Assembly (NCBI GenBank): GCA_016291135.1 | Contig: JAEFAE010000001.1 | Span: forward strand, 186,001-250,000 | From: Bacteroidales bacterium | GTDB taxonomy: Bacteria; Bacteroidota; Bacteroidia; Bacteroidales; F082 | Direction of reading: 5' to 3' | Length of the DNA: 64,000 nucleotides | In this document: positions 8,769-18,600 of the stretch, one piece after another | How the letters are laid out: the number at the start of each line of letters is the position of its first letter | Position numbering within the stretch: position 1 is the first letter of the stretch | Notes under the pieces: model-generated | What the model saw: the letters and a program-made list of their open reading frames with translations, nothing else | Told to the model about the DNA's origin: nothing | Database searches by the model: none | Translations under genes and position numbers: made by a program

Positions 8769-11252
8769 TTAGCAGGGATCCACATCGATCTGGACGATGA
8801 CGGACTTGAAATCGGGCTGTTCCTGAAAGAGACGGACCTGCTCCATGATCAGCGCCTTCACCTGCTGGGCGTTGTGTTCCCGTTTGAACTTGACCATCAT
8901 CTGCTTGATGAACAGGTTTTTCACCCGCGAAACCATCGGATACTCCGGGCCCAGCAGGTCCTGCTTGAAGAGGGGCCGCAGCTGACTGGCCAAGGCTGCC
9001 GCAGCGGGATTCAACTTGCGGTCGTCCTTGTGCTTGAGACGGATCATCACCAGGCGGTAGAAGGGCGGATAACCGAACTGTCGGCGGGTCGCCATCTGCT
9101 TTTCGTACAGGCCACGGTAATCGTTGCGGAGCACATCCTGAAGCACCGGATGCATGGGCTCGTAGGTCTGGATAACAACCTTGCCCTGTCCCCCCTTCCG
9201 ACCCGCGCGACCCGCCACCTGGGCCATCAGCTGGAAGCTGCGTTCGTGGGCACGAAAATCGGGATAGGAGAGCATGTTGTCGGCATTGAGCACCCCCACC
9301 ACCTTGACGGAGTCGAAATCCAATCCCTTGGTGACCATCTGGGTGCCCACAAGCAGATTCGTCTCCTTGTCCTGGAAGGCTTCCAGGATGTGCTGGTAAT
9401 CGTTTTTCGAACGGGTGGTGTCGAGATCGAGCCGTGCCACCTTGGCTTCAGGAAGCAGGATCTTAAGGTCCTCTTCGATCTTTTCGGTGCCAAAGCCGTG
9501 CATCTTGAGGTTGGTGCTGTGACAGGCGGGACAGGAGGAAGGGACGCTGGCAGTATAGCCGCAATAATGGCATCGGAGCACATTTTGCCCCTTGTGGTAG
9601 ATCAGACTGACATCGCAGTTGATGCACTGCGGCACATAATGGCAGTCGTCGCACTCGAGACGGAGCGAGAAACCCCGACGGTTTTGGAACAGGATGGCCT
9701 GGTTGTGCTGCTCCAAGGTGGTCCGCACTGCATCGAGCAAGGTACGGCCAAAGTCGGCCTGCATGGTCTTTCTCCGTTTCTCCACCCGCAGGTCGCTCAA
9801 GACGATCTCGGGCATCTCCACCCCGCCATAGCGCTGTTGAAGCTCCACCAAGTGATACCGCCCTTGCAATGCGTTGTAATAGCTCTCGTAGGCGGGGGTG
9901 GCCGAACCCAGCAAGACCCGGGCATGATGCATGGCGCCCAGCACCACGGCCGCATCGCGGGCATGGTACCGAGGCGCGGGATCCACCTGCTTGAAGCTGG
10001 CATCGTGCTCTTCGTCGACAATGATCAGCCCCAAGTCGGAATACGGAAGGAAGATCGCGGAACGGGATCCCACGATGATCTGGCAACGGCCTTCCCCACG
10101 GTGTTGGGCGAAGTCGTTCACGTAACGCCACACCTCGACCCGCTCGTTGGTCCCATAACGGGAATGGTACACGCCCAGCTTGGCCCCGAAATACTGCTTC
10201 AACCGGTTGATGATCTGGGCCGTGAGGGCAATCTCAGGCAGGAGATAGAGCACCTGACGCCCTTGGTCGAGCGTTTCCTGGATCAGCTTGATGTACAACT
10301 CGGTCTTGCCACTCGAAGTGACGCCGTGCAACAGCACCGGTTTCGAGGCCTCGAAACCGGCCTTGACTTGGTCGAAGGCCCGTTGCTGCGCCTCGGTGAG
10401 CTGGATCGACGACACCGGCACCTGGGCCTCGAACGTCTTCAGCCGACTGACCGGGCGTTCCCGCACCTCGAAGATCCCCTTCCCCACCATGGCGTTCAAG
10501 ACGGCAGTGGTGGCCCGGGCCTTTTTCAGCACCGCGGTCACCGGCAATTCATGGTCGCAATCGCCCCCCATGCTGAGAAAGGCCAGCATCACCTCCAGTT
10601 GCTTGAAGGCGCGCTTGGTCAAGGCATCCATCAAGGCTTGGAGCGACGGCTCGTCGCGATAAGGATCGGCCAATCGCAGGGTCCGTTCGTATCGCACCTT
10701 GTATTTTTCGTTCAGTTCCTCTTCCAACACCAAGATTCCCTTCTCCATCATGGTATGGATCAAGGGCATCACTTTCTTGAATCCCACGATCCGGCTCACC
10801 TCGCTGACCGCAATCTTGGGTTGGGTCTGGAGGGCTTCCACGATCAGGTATTCAAAGTCGTTGAGGGACTGGCTGTCGAGAACATAGTCGCGGTGCAGGG
10901 CAACCGTCGACTCGCTGCTGAGTTTCAAGGCAGAGGGCAGGGCGGCCTGCATCACCTCGCCGGGATGGCACAGGTAATAGGTCTTCACCCAATCCCAGAA
11001 CCGAAGCTGTATGGGCTGGACCACCGGCTCCTCATCGAGCAGGTCCATCAGATACTTCACCTCCACCTCGGGCACCTCCTCCGTAAGCCGGACCACCAAC
11101 CCCGACAGGATCTTGCTCCTGCCAAACTGCACCACCGCACGCTGCCCCACCTTGATGGCGTCATTCAGCTCATAGGGCACGCGATAGGTGAAGGTACCGG
11201 GGACAGGAATGGGCAGGAGGATGTCTGCAAAAAGGGTAATGCGCTCGGACAT
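8769..11252 (-). CDS. priA: Primosomal replication restart helicase PriA
   Basis: Superfamily 2 DNA helicase that reloads the replisome at stalled forks and D-loops. Walker A (GVTSSGKTELY) lies near residue 314, the DEEH box (IIVDEEHDAS) near 414, and between residues 530 and 580 there are paired cysteines (CDDCHYVPQCINC, then CHYC and CPAC) that bind two zinc ions in the family. The N-terminal DNA-binding domain and the C-terminal helicase segment (GLDFDSVKVVGVLNAD, QVAGRAGRKG) are complete in 827 residues. The start codon follows the Plug gene stop by 3 bases, so the two form an operon driven from 12541. Confidence 0.95.
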   Translation of the reverse strand: MSERITLFADILLPIPVPGTFTYRVPYELNDAIKVGQRAVVQFGRSKILSGLVVRLTEEVPEVEVKYLMDLLDEEPVVQPIQLRFWDWVKTYYLCHPGEVMQAALPSALKLSSESTVALHRDYVLDSQSLNDFEYLIVEALQTQPKIAVSEVSRIVGFKKVMPLIHTMMEKGILVLEEELNEKYKVRYERTLRLADPYRDEPSLQALMDALTKRAFKQLEVMLAFLSMGGDCDHELPVTAVLKKARATTAVLNAMVGKGIFEVRERPVSRLKTFEAQVPVSSIQLTEAQQRAFDQVKAGFEASKPVLLHGVTSSGKTELYIKLIQETLDQGRQVLYLLPEIALTAQIINRLKQYFGAKLGVYHSRYGTNERVEVWRYVNDFAQHRGEGRCQIIVGSRSAIFLPYSDLGLIIVDEEHDASFKQVDPAPRYHARDAAVVLGAMHHARVLLGSATPAYESYYNALQGRYHLVELQQRYGGVEMPEIVLSDLRVEKRRKTMQADFGRTLLDAVRTTLEQHNQAILFQNRRGFSLRLECDDCHYVPQCINCDVSLIYHKGQNVLRCHYCGYTASVPSSCPACHSTNLKMHGFGTEKIEEDLKILLPEAKVARLDLDTTRSKNDYQHILEAFQDKETNLLVGTQMVTKGLDFDSVKVVGVLNADNMLSYPDFRAHERSFQLMAQVAGRAGRKGGQGKVVIQTYEPMHPVLQDVLRNDYRGLYEKQMATRRQFGYPPFYRLVMIRLKHKDDRKLNPAAAALASQLRPLFKQDLLGPEYPMVSRVKNLFIKQMMVKFKREHNAQQVKALIMEQVRLFQEQPDFKSVIVQIDVDPC

Positions 11253-11255
11253 GGC

Positions 11256-12536
11256 TCAATGGGCGTTTTGGGTGGTATAGCCTATCAGTTCGTCGTATCC
11301 TTTCAATGCATTGTAATAATAGAAGTAGACCCGGTACAGGTTTTCGGTCTCCCAGAAATTGCCCTCGGTCCGCTCCGTCGTCACCGAACCCGTATCACGG
11401 TCGGCCGTGACGAACTGGAAGTTGTAGTAGCCCTGCTTGAGCAACAGCTGGCAGAGGTAGCCTCCCAACTGGGGTTGGTATTCCATGCGGTTGCGGTCGT
11501 CGAAACGCCAGTCGTTGAGGGCGCCGATCACATACAGGTCTTCCTGGTCCAAGGGATCGGGCCAGCGCAGGAAGAGATTCACCCAGGCATAGTCGGCCTC
11601 GGTGTCGGTTTCACGGCCTTCGTTGGCGATGTAGATATAGCGTTCGCCATGGATGTCTTCGTAGGTGACGTAAGGTTTGCGCGCCTTCGGCTCGCAGACG
11701 GCATAGTCCACCACATAGTAGTCATCGGTTTGGTAAATCCGTGCTATGTTTTCCGATTCGAAATAAAAGTCGCTGAAATTCAGCCTTCTGAACTGGTTGC
11801 CAGCCTCGAAAACCGTCTGTGGCTGATGCTCGTAGGTAAGGTGGTCGGGATATACAAAAGAAGGCTTCAGGCCAATGGCGGCATTGTCCCAGCGACCGTT
11901 CTGACGGATGGTCAGGTTCCCATACTGCTGTACGTTGGAAGCCATCATGTCGGGCATGGAAAGAAGGATGTCCAGCTGCTGATGCGTATTGCTCAACGAC
12001 AGGTCGTCGCAATAGCGGGGAACGGTTACCTGCAGGTCGACCCGTTCATCGAGCACCATGAACCGGCGGGTAAAGTAGATCTCGCCTTCGGAAAGGTCGT
12101 CGCCATAGACGATCAGCAGGTAATTGCCCGAAAGCCGAGGCATCATATCTTCCTCGGGAAAGGAGAGCCGATAATGGACATAGTCGATCAGCGTATTGCG
12201 CGAATACTGGAAGTCGTCGATACGGCCATAGTCGAACCCGTTCACATATTGGTTGCGTTGCAAGGCGGAGGGAACCCAGTCCTGGGTACAGTGGATAAAG
12301 GTGTAGTTGAGGGGTTGGCCTTCGTCGCCCAATAGGTCGAACGACAGCGTCAGCCGGTAGCCTGGGTTGTCCAGGGGAACCATGGGTTCCTTGTTTTGGT
12401 TGCCGTCGGCATACAAAAGCACGGTTTGCACCGCATCACGATAGTTGAGGTCGGCACAAGGCAGCATCCAATCCTGGGCGGCCACGAACACCGAAACCGA
12501 CAGCAGGATCAATAGGCAAGCGATTCTTTTCATCAT
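11256..12536 (-). CDS. plug: Type IX secretion system Plug protein (DUF5103 family)
   Basis: A 426-residue exported protein with a cleavable signal peptide (MMKRIACLLILL to VAAQ). The N-terminal half matches the DUF5103/T9SS plug family as I recall it: conserved FIHCTQDWVPS, YVNGF, YRLSFPEED and LSGNYLLIVYGD. In the Flavobacterium T9SS structure this protein closes the periplasmic mouth of the SprA translocon when PorV is not bound. Two adjacent ATGs (12536 and 12533) are possible starts; both follow the promoter box closely. The same operon carries priA. The sov/sprA gene is in this window at 40.3 kb, so both translocon partners are present but unlinked. Confidence 0.85.
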   Translation of the reverse strand: MMKRIACLLILLSVSVFVAAQDWMLPCADLNYRDAVQTVLLYADGNQNKEPMVPLDNPGYRLTLSFDLLGDEGQPLNYTFIHCTQDWVPSALQRNQYVNGFDYGRIDDFQYSRNTLIDYVHYRLSFPEEDMMPRLSGNYLLIVYGDDLSEGEIYFTRRFMVLDERVDLQVTVPRYCDDLSLSNTHQQLDILLSMPDMMASNVQQYGNLTIRQNGRWDNAAIGLKPSFVYPDHLTYEHQPQTVFEAGNQFRRLNFSDFYFESENIARIYQTDDYYVVDYAVCEPKARKPYVTYEDIHGERYIYIANEGRETDTEADYAWVNLFLRWPDPLDQEDLYVIGALNDWRFDDRNRMEYQPQLGGYLCQLLLKQGYYNFQFVTADRDTGSVTTERTEGNFWETENLYRVYFYYYNALKGYDELIGYTTQNAH

Positions 12537-12540
12537 GACG

Positions 12541-12548
12541 CAAAAATA
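12541..12548 (-). promoter_or_regulatory. -7 box for the plug-priA operon
   Basis: TATTTTTG on the minus strand followed by CGTC and then ATGATG; the gap to the first ATG is 4 bases. Confidence 0.65.
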
Positions 12549-12606
12549 ATAAATAAAAACCGTAAAAGTTGTAGGAAATCGGCCTTGCCAAAACAAAAAG
12601 TTTTCC

Positions 12607-12614
12607 TACCTTTG
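12607..12614 (+). promoter_or_regulatory. Promoter for the outer-membrane barrel gene at 12659
   Basis: TACCTTTG with a TTG at 12585-12587 (19-base spacer). This supports the start at 12659 because an earlier in-frame ATG at 12635 would give an 8-residue extension before the signal peptide. Confidence 0.7.
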
Positions 12615-12658
12615 CAAGTTACAGAAAGAATCCGATGGGATTCAAAAGCAGAAACGAC

Positions 12659-13483
12659 ATGAAAAAGCTGATCCTACCCCTCCTTTTGTTGTGCGCCGTC
12701 TTGTGCAGCACCCCGATGGAAGCCCAGTCTTACCGACGCTCCAGGGCCAGTAACCGGTCCTTCGGATTGGAGCGGCGCGTCCCCTTGAAGAACATCTATC
12801 TGGGTGTCAAGGCGGGGACCAATGCCTTGGGCATGCGCTACACACAACAGGTTGTTAAACGGGACACCCTCATTTACAATCCATCCGCCTTGTGGAAGGG
12901 TGACCTGATAAACTGCCTGTCTGGCGGCATCACGGTGGAACGCACCCTCCCCCACTTCTCCTACGGCGTGGAAGGGATGATCATGGGGTTGGACGCCCGA
13001 TCAACCGACACGGTAAAGCCCGTGTTTGAGAGGGACTCGGCATGGCTGGTTGACATTCGGATTCCGCTCAGGCTCAAGTTCCTCGAGGACTATGCCTGCT
13101 CGCCCTACGTGATGGTGGCTCCCAGTTTCGGAACCTACCTGTCTGTGATTGACAGCGTGGCCGCCAATGGAACGGAGTTCTCCTATACAATCAACGGCCA
13201 GTCCGAATGGAACGGAATGATAATCAATTGGGGCACCAACAACACCCGATCCTTCCATTTCGGCTTGGTGGCCGGTATTGGCATGGATGTCAAGATCCCC
13301 ATCGGCAACTACGAGGCCAAGCTTCGGGTAGAAACCACCTATCAGCTGGGGCTCAGCAACTTATTCCCCAAAAAATTCAGCAATAAGGATTTGAAGGTGT
13401 CCCGAACGTTACGGGGGTTGGAAGCCACCATCGGCATCTGCTTCCCCTTGTTCGGCAATCCACACTACTCCTGGATGATGTAA
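12659..13483 (+). CDS. Predicted outer-membrane beta-barrel protein
   Basis: A 274-residue protein with a signal peptide (MKKLILPLLLLCAV, ending near MEAQ). The mature sequence alternates hydrophobic and polar residues and contains repeated barrel-like strands such as YLGVKAGTNALG, YGVEGMIMGLD and FGLVAGIGMDVKIPIG. This is typical of the porin-like OmpA/PorT-type barrels annotated widely in Bacteroidetes, but I cannot name a subfamily. The gene is single, with its own promoter and terminator, and is divergent from plug-priA. Confidence 0.72.
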   Translation: MKKLILPLLLLCAVLCSTPMEAQSYRRSRASNRSFGLERRVPLKNIYLGVKAGTNALGMRYTQQVVKRDTLIYNPSALWKGDLINCLSGGITVERTLPHFSYGVEGMIMGLDARSTDTVKPVFERDSAWLVDIRIPLRLKFLEDYACSPYVMVAPSFGTYLSVIDSVAANGTEFSYTINGQSEWNGMIINWGTNNTRSFHFGLVAGIGMDVKIPIGNYEAKLRVETTYQLGLSNLFPKKFSNKDLKVSRTLRGLEATIGICFPLFGNPHYSWMM

Positions 13484-13504
13484 TCTTCGGGAACGGCTGA
13501 AAAC

Positions 13505-13538
13505 AAAAAATCACATCAGAAAGCTGATGTGATTTTTT
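13505..13538. terminator. Bidirectional terminator overlapping the HIT gene stop
   Basis: A 9-bp stem TCACATCAG / CTGATGTGA with loop AAAG is flanked by A6 and T6. The HIT gene stop codon (13516-13518) is inside the left arm, so the hairpin is partly coding on the minus strand. Confidence 0.88.
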
Positions 13539-13908
13539 GTTGGATTCCCACGAACGCCTCGGGGCTTAGCTTCAGGTGTTCCTTCTTGAAGTCCAGATCC
13601 CCTTCGCAAGTAATGGGCACCAGGTGGATGTGCGCATGAGGCACTTCCAAGCCAATCACGGCCACACCGATCCGTTTGCAGGGGATGGCCTTTTCGATGG
13701 CCGCAGCCACCTTCTTGGCAAAGACCATCATCTGGGCCAATTCCTCGTCGTCGAGGTTAAACAGGTAATCCGTTTCGTGCTTGGGAACGACCAAGGTGTG
13801 TCCTTCCGACAAGGGATTGATGTCGAGGAAAGCGAAGAAACGTTCGTCCTCAGCGATTTTGTAGCAAGGGATCTCTCCTTGTATGATTCGGGTGAAAATC
13901 GTGGCCAT
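13516..13908 (-). CDS. HIT family (histidine triad) protein
   Basis: A 130-residue nucleotide hydrolase or transferase of the HIT superfamily, which acts on purine nucleoside phosphoramidates and similar substrates. The triad motif HAHIHLVP is near the C-terminus, and the N-terminal FTRIIQGEIPCYKI and GHTLVVPKHE are typical of Hint-like enzymes. The substrate cannot be specified. It starts 9 bases after the greA stop and is most likely its operon partner. Confidence 0.92.
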   Translation of the reverse strand: MATIFTRIIQGEIPCYKIAEDERFFAFLDINPLSEGHTLVVPKHETDYLFNLDDEELAQMMVFAKKVAAAIEKAIPCKRIGVAVIGLEVPHAHIHLVPITCEGDLDFKKEHLKLSPEAFVGIQQKITSAF

Positions 13909-13917
13909 AACGAAAGA

Positions 13918-14391
13918 TTATCGGGTTATTTCAAGGATTTCGAAGAACATCTTACCGGCAGGAACCATGATTTCGGCCACCTCGCCTACTTTCTTGCCCA
14001 GCAAACCTTGACCAATCGGCGAATTGATGGAGATCTTGCCCGCCTTGAAATCGGCTTCCTTCTCCGGAACGATGGAATAGGTCATGGTCGTCTTGGTCTT
14101 GGTATTCTTGATCTTGACCGTGGAATACAGCAACACCTTCGACGTGTCGATCTTGGATTCGTCGAGCACGCGGGCGTTGAAGATCAAATCCTGAAGGTCG
14201 GCGATCTTGGCTTCGAGCAGGCCTTGTGCCTCCTTGGCCGCATCATATTCGGCATTCTCCGACAAATCACCCTTGTCGCGTGCCTCGGCAATGGCTTGCA
14301 CGATGCGCGGGCGTTCACGAAGGATCAAGTCGTCCAGTTCGTCCTTCAGTCGTTGCAACCCCTCAGGGGTAAAGTATTTGATTTCTGACAT
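13918..14391 (-). CDS. greA: Transcription elongation factor GreA
   Basis: Rescues backtracked RNA polymerase by stimulating transcript cleavage. The 157-residue length is standard. The N-terminal coiled coil contains the acidic-tip region (DLSENAEYDAAKEAQ), followed by the C-terminal FKBP-like domain ending SPIGQGLLGKKVGEVAEIMVP. The promoter box lies at 14463-14470 and a terminator-like hairpin sits between it and the start codon, so expression may be controlled by attenuation. HIT follows in the same operon. Confidence 0.96.
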   Translation of the reverse strand: MSEIKYFTPEGLQRLKDELDDLILRERPRIVQAIAEARDKGDLSENAEYDAAKEAQGLLEAKIADLQDLIFNARVLDESKIDTSKVLLYSTVKIKNTKTKTTMTYSIVPEKEADFKAGKISINSPIGQGLLGKKVGEVAEIMVPAGKMFFEILEITR

Positions 14392-14414
14392 AGCAATGGT
14401 TTTTAAAATGCGTG

Positions 14415-14454
14415 AAAAAAGAGACCCTTACCGAAATAAGGGTCTTCTTTTTTC
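14415..14454. terminator. Terminator-like hairpin in the greA leader
   Basis: On the minus strand GAAGACCCTTA pairs with TAAGGGTCTC around a 6-base loop and is followed by TTTTTT. It sits downstream of both the PorV-family gene and the greA promoter box, so it can end the large operon and also attenuate greA. Confidence 0.85.
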
Positions 14455-14462
14455 AGACGATG

Positions 14463-14470
14463 CAAAGATA
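14463..14470 (-). promoter_or_regulatory. greA promoter, upstream of the hairpin
   Basis: TATCTTTG on the minus strand with a TTG 21 bases upstream. It is 71 bases from the ATG, and there is no other TAnnTTTG box nearer to greA. Confidence 0.7.
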
Positions 14471-14500
14471 CTAAAATTATTTCAAATGTCGCAAGACATT

Positions 14501-15571
14501 TTAGAAAATAAGTCTAGCACCGATGCAATGGGTACCGGCGTAGTGGTAGGTCTGCCTGAACGAGTAGTCCACGGCAAACATCGGGGCGTTCTCCTGCTTG
14601 GAGATCGGGATCTGGACCGAACAACCCGCATTGAGACCCGCATTGAGGTTCATGCATTGCTCGTCCCATGCGCCCTTGAACAGGCCACTCTCGTAGGTGT
14701 AACCGGCACGGACCATGAGGTATTCCTTCCATCCGTATTCCACACCCAAGACATATTGGTCTTTGGTGAAGGAGTTGGAGATGAAGTTACCGGCAAAGGT
14801 CACACGCTGATTCTCTGCCACATGCCAATCATAGGCGGCAGCGATACTCAGCTGGGTAGGCAACTCGAACTGATCGACACGTTGGATCACCGTGTGTTGG
14901 ATGGTACCTTGCTGCATCAGGAAAGCCTTGATCGACAAACCGTCGCCCGAGAACTTCAGCGTAGGTCCGATGTTCTTCAGGGTGATACCGAAGTGGATGT
15001 TGTCGAAAGGTCCCGTCACATACTGGATACCGGCATCCAAAGCCACACCCGTGGCCGACATGTTGGCGATGGACTCGCTGATGATCTTCAGGTTGAAACC
15101 ACCACTGATACTGTTGGAGAAGGTCTTTGCAAATGCCAGGTTGATGTTCATCAAGGTCGGCTTGAAAGTACCGATACCGCCGTCAGGGCTGTCCGTGGTG
15201 GTTTCCATCACTTCGCCCAGGCTAAACGACATGAGGGAGAGACCCAGCACACTGGACTCGCCGACACGCGCGGCCAAACCGAAGGAGGAAATCCGGATAC
15301 CGCTGCCTTTCAGCCAGTCGGTATGCGTGAAGTTGACATCCAAGGTGTTTACACCGTGAAGACCGGCGACATTACCGAAGATGGACTCAACACCTTTCAC
15401 AAAGGACATGCCTGCATTGCCCCAGCCTGACGAAGCAGCCCAGGGGTTAATCAGCAGTTCCGCTGCGCCAGCTTGACCGGAACGATCCTCATTACCTGCA
15501 AATGCCTGAGGAGCACCGACTCCAATCAGAAGAGCCAGGCTCAATACCATATATTGAATTGATTTTCTCAT
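14501..15571 (-). CDS. PorV/PorQ-family outer-membrane beta-barrel protein
   Basis: A 356-residue exported barrel with a signal peptide MRKSIQYM to AFAG. It begins with the conserved block RSGQAGAAELLINPWA and has NVAGLHGV, the features of proteins annotated as PorV/PorQ family (FadL-like 14-strand barrels). True PorV carries T9SS cargo from the translocon to the attachment complex; this paralogue differs at its N-terminus and is encoded next to a giant secreted protein, so I infer a dedicated anchor or shuttle rather than the general PorV. The start at 15571 is chosen for the signal peptide. It is the last gene of a three-gene operon. Confidence 0.82.
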   Translation of the reverse strand: MRKSIQYMVLSLALLIGVGAPQAFAGNEDRSGQAGAAELLINPWAASSGWGNAGMSFVKGVESIFGNVAGLHGVNTLDVNFTHTDWLKGSGIRISSFGLAARVGESSVLGLSLMSFSLGEVMETTTDSPDGGIGTFKPTLMNINLAFAKTFSNSISGGFNLKIISESIANMSATGVALDAGIQYVTGPFDNIHFGITLKNIGPTLKFSGDGLSIKAFLMQQGTIQHTVIQRVDQFELPTQLSIAAAYDWHVAENQRVTFAGNFISNSFTKDQYVLGVEYGWKEYLMVRAGYTYESGLFKGAWDEQCMNLNAGLNAGCSVQIPISKQENAPMFAVDYSFRQTYHYAGTHCIGARLIF

Positions 15572-15609
15572 AATTCTGTAATTTTTAATAGTTAGCATTT
15601 ATCGATAAT

Positions 15610-18600
15610 TTAGAACGTATTCAGGTCGATTTGACGCATGGCACCGAAGAACTTGACGGTACGCTCGCCACCGCTGACGTTGTCTTTGACGTGGATCAAG
15701 TAGAAGCCAGAGGCGACAGGCGTGTTGGCGAAGTTGGTCAGATCCCAATCCAACGAGGGTTCCTCGTTGTCCTTACGGAACTGGCGGATCTTCGTACCGG
15801 CGATGTTGTAGATCGTTACCACGCAGTTGTTGGGCAGGTTGGTGATCTTCACCTTATTGTTCAACGCGTTCTTCTCGTAGGTCGAATAGGCGTAGTAAGG
15901 ATTCGGGACCACCGTGATCAGATCGAGGTCGGATTCGGTCTTCACAGGATCGTTGTAGGACGGATTCAGACCCTCGATGGAGAACCGGTACTTGGGATAC
16001 ATGTTGTTGATGTCGAGGTCGGCAGGCACCGAGTCAAGTTCAACGCCATTGTAGTAACCCTTGTCGTACGGCTTGGACACACGGATACGCACCTTGGCGT
16101 CGTTACCGGGAGCCAGCCATTGCGTACCTTCGACGGCCATCGGCATACCGACGTACATGCAAGTGCGCCAGAAGTACTCCTTCACCGTATTTTGATAACC
16201 GGAGGCAATTTCCTCCAATTCTCTCAGCACATGATAGGAGTGGGCGCCACCATCGTAGGCGGGGCTGTTGAAGTCGATGTGGTCGAATTCGGATTCGATA
16301 CCCGTAGGCTTATCCATACCCATAATATACACGAAGTGCTTGCCACCCATCACCGGGTCGCCATCGATCTGGCGGAAGATGGAAGGATCGTAGTTCTGGG
16401 AATAGTCGCCATACATCTCCTCGATGGTTGCCTTGAGCAGCGCCGGAGGATTGAACTGCATGTCACGACCATTCAAGTCTTCGCAATAGGAGTCTTCGCC
16501 GAAGATGATGTTCAGACGGGCGCCGGATTCAACGTCGATGGCATAGCCCGGGAACCAACCCATGCCTTGAGCGGCAATGTAGTTGGCAGCTTCGGGATCG
16601 TCACTGCCTTGGTCGGGATGGGTCTTCCAATCGACACTGGTAGGATTGCCATCCTTGTCGACAGAAGCGTGACGACGCAGGAAGAAACGTTTGGCATTGC
16701 CCTCAGACAAGGTGTTGTCCATACACATTTCAACCACAGGGCAACGGGTCCACTTGGAGCGGTCGGCCGTAAGGACGATGTCCACGCTGGCAATTCTCGG
16801 ATAGTACTGGGGCGAACGGGCCAGACCCACTGCCACAGGACCGGGGTTCGTGGAGAAACCTTGCTTTTCGAAGGAGCAGAGGTTGAAGGGTGCCCACGTT
16901 CTGTTGGCAATCTTCTCGAAATGCTCACCCGGGTCGTAAGGCGTGTTGATCGTCATGTTAAAGTCGGCATTGGCCTTGTCATCCTGGTCGATGTAGGTAC
17001 CCGAACGGATCCAGTTCAACACGGATCCAGGGATGTCCTTGTCGCGGATACCATCCATCCAACGGTTGGTACTGTCTTGGAAGGTCAGCGAAGAGACGAT
17101 CAAACCGCTTCGAGGCGTCACCACTTCCTTGGTAGGCTTCCAGGCATTGTTGTCGAGGATCGAACCTACCAACACGGGGCCAACAGGATACTGCTGCGTG
17201 ATGGAGACGGAAATACCGCGGTCCACAAACATTTGCTCATTGGTGTACACGGTGGTGGTATCGCTCATGACCGCCGGCTCGTCGGAGTTGAGGTCCTTCA
17301 GGAACCAGTGGGAAGCCATGCGCTCGGCCGAGTCACCCATCACGGATTGGTTGGTGGTGACACCGTGGGAATACACGCTGAACAAGGTATCAAACCAAAG
17401 TTCATAGTCCGTGGTCTTCACGTTCAACGGGTCAACGATCTTGACATCCAACGGGCCGTAGCCCACCTTGTAAGTCGGGTGATAAATGATCGGGTAGTCG
17501 GGGTGACCGAACACGACCTTCTTGCCGTTCTCGTCGTACGAGTTGGCGAGCTTCTTTCCATTGAAGAGCTCATCGATCGACTCCTGAGTGAGTTCCAGCT
17601 CGTTACCGCCATTGCCTTGACCCACCAAACGGGTGATGGAAGGCTTGTCGCCATATTCGCAGTTGAGGACCGTACCATTGACGATCTTGTGCGGCACAGC
17701 GCTGTAGCAAGCGATGTTCTTACGACCTTCGAGATAAGGCTTCATCTGGCCATACAGACCATTGATGATGCCGGGCTCTTGCGAATAGGGGAAGAAGTTG
17801 TTATAAGCGTAGGCAACGGCCATGAAGTAATAGGTCTTGTGGTTGACCAAGGCGGGGTTCTCCGTGGTAGAGAATTTGTCTTCGGTGACCACGAAGCTGT
17901 GGGTGATACCGGCATCGCCGCCATCCACCTTCAGCGAAGGAACATTGGCGCCGATGGAGTTGTCGAACTCATAGTTGACCAGACGGGTGACGGTGTTCTT
18001 GACGTCGCATTGGAAGACCAGACGGGCCTTGTTGTTGTCGTTCAGCTCGTCGGCACCAACTTCACCGTTGACCAACTGATAAACCTTGTAACCTTCGAAG
18101 CGATAGTAACGGTCGGCATACATGGCACCTGTAGAGTCATCAGGACGGAGCTCCGGAATCTCAGGATCGATTTCCTCGTAGCCTTCCTTGTAGTTGTTGG
18201 AGATCGGGCTGTTGGAGAGGTAGATGATGAGTTTCTGATCGAGCTCGCGGATGCTCAGGTCGGGTGCATTGGGGCCATCGATCACCTTGAAGCAGTTGTC
18301 GAACAAGGCTTGGCACTTGTCGTCGGTGACGCGAAGCAGTTCCACAGAAGCGAAAGGACCGCCGCTGGTGGCACGTGCCCACGGCACACCGAAGGTGATG
18401 TAGTTCACAGCACCAGGTTGCAGGGTGAAGGGACCAGCAGACTGCATGAAACGACGGTCGTTGGGTTGGTTACCAGCCGTTTCCTCAGTCCAATACTTGC
18501 CATTCAGGTTGAAGCCATCCCCAGGAGGAATGCCTGCAGTACCCCAGTTGCAGGGGTCGGTGTCGCCCGGGAACATGAAGTCGCAGTCGGGACCGACCGT

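Noticed and set aside
8874-12335. 1153-codon open frame on the plus strand
   Set aside because: It crosses from antisense of priA to antisense of plug, two clearly real genes, with no recognisable protein features.
14501-15571. Calling this gene porV itself
   Set aside because: Its N-terminus differs from PorV and it is encoded with a dedicated partner protein; the family name PorV/PorQ is as far as the sequence allows.
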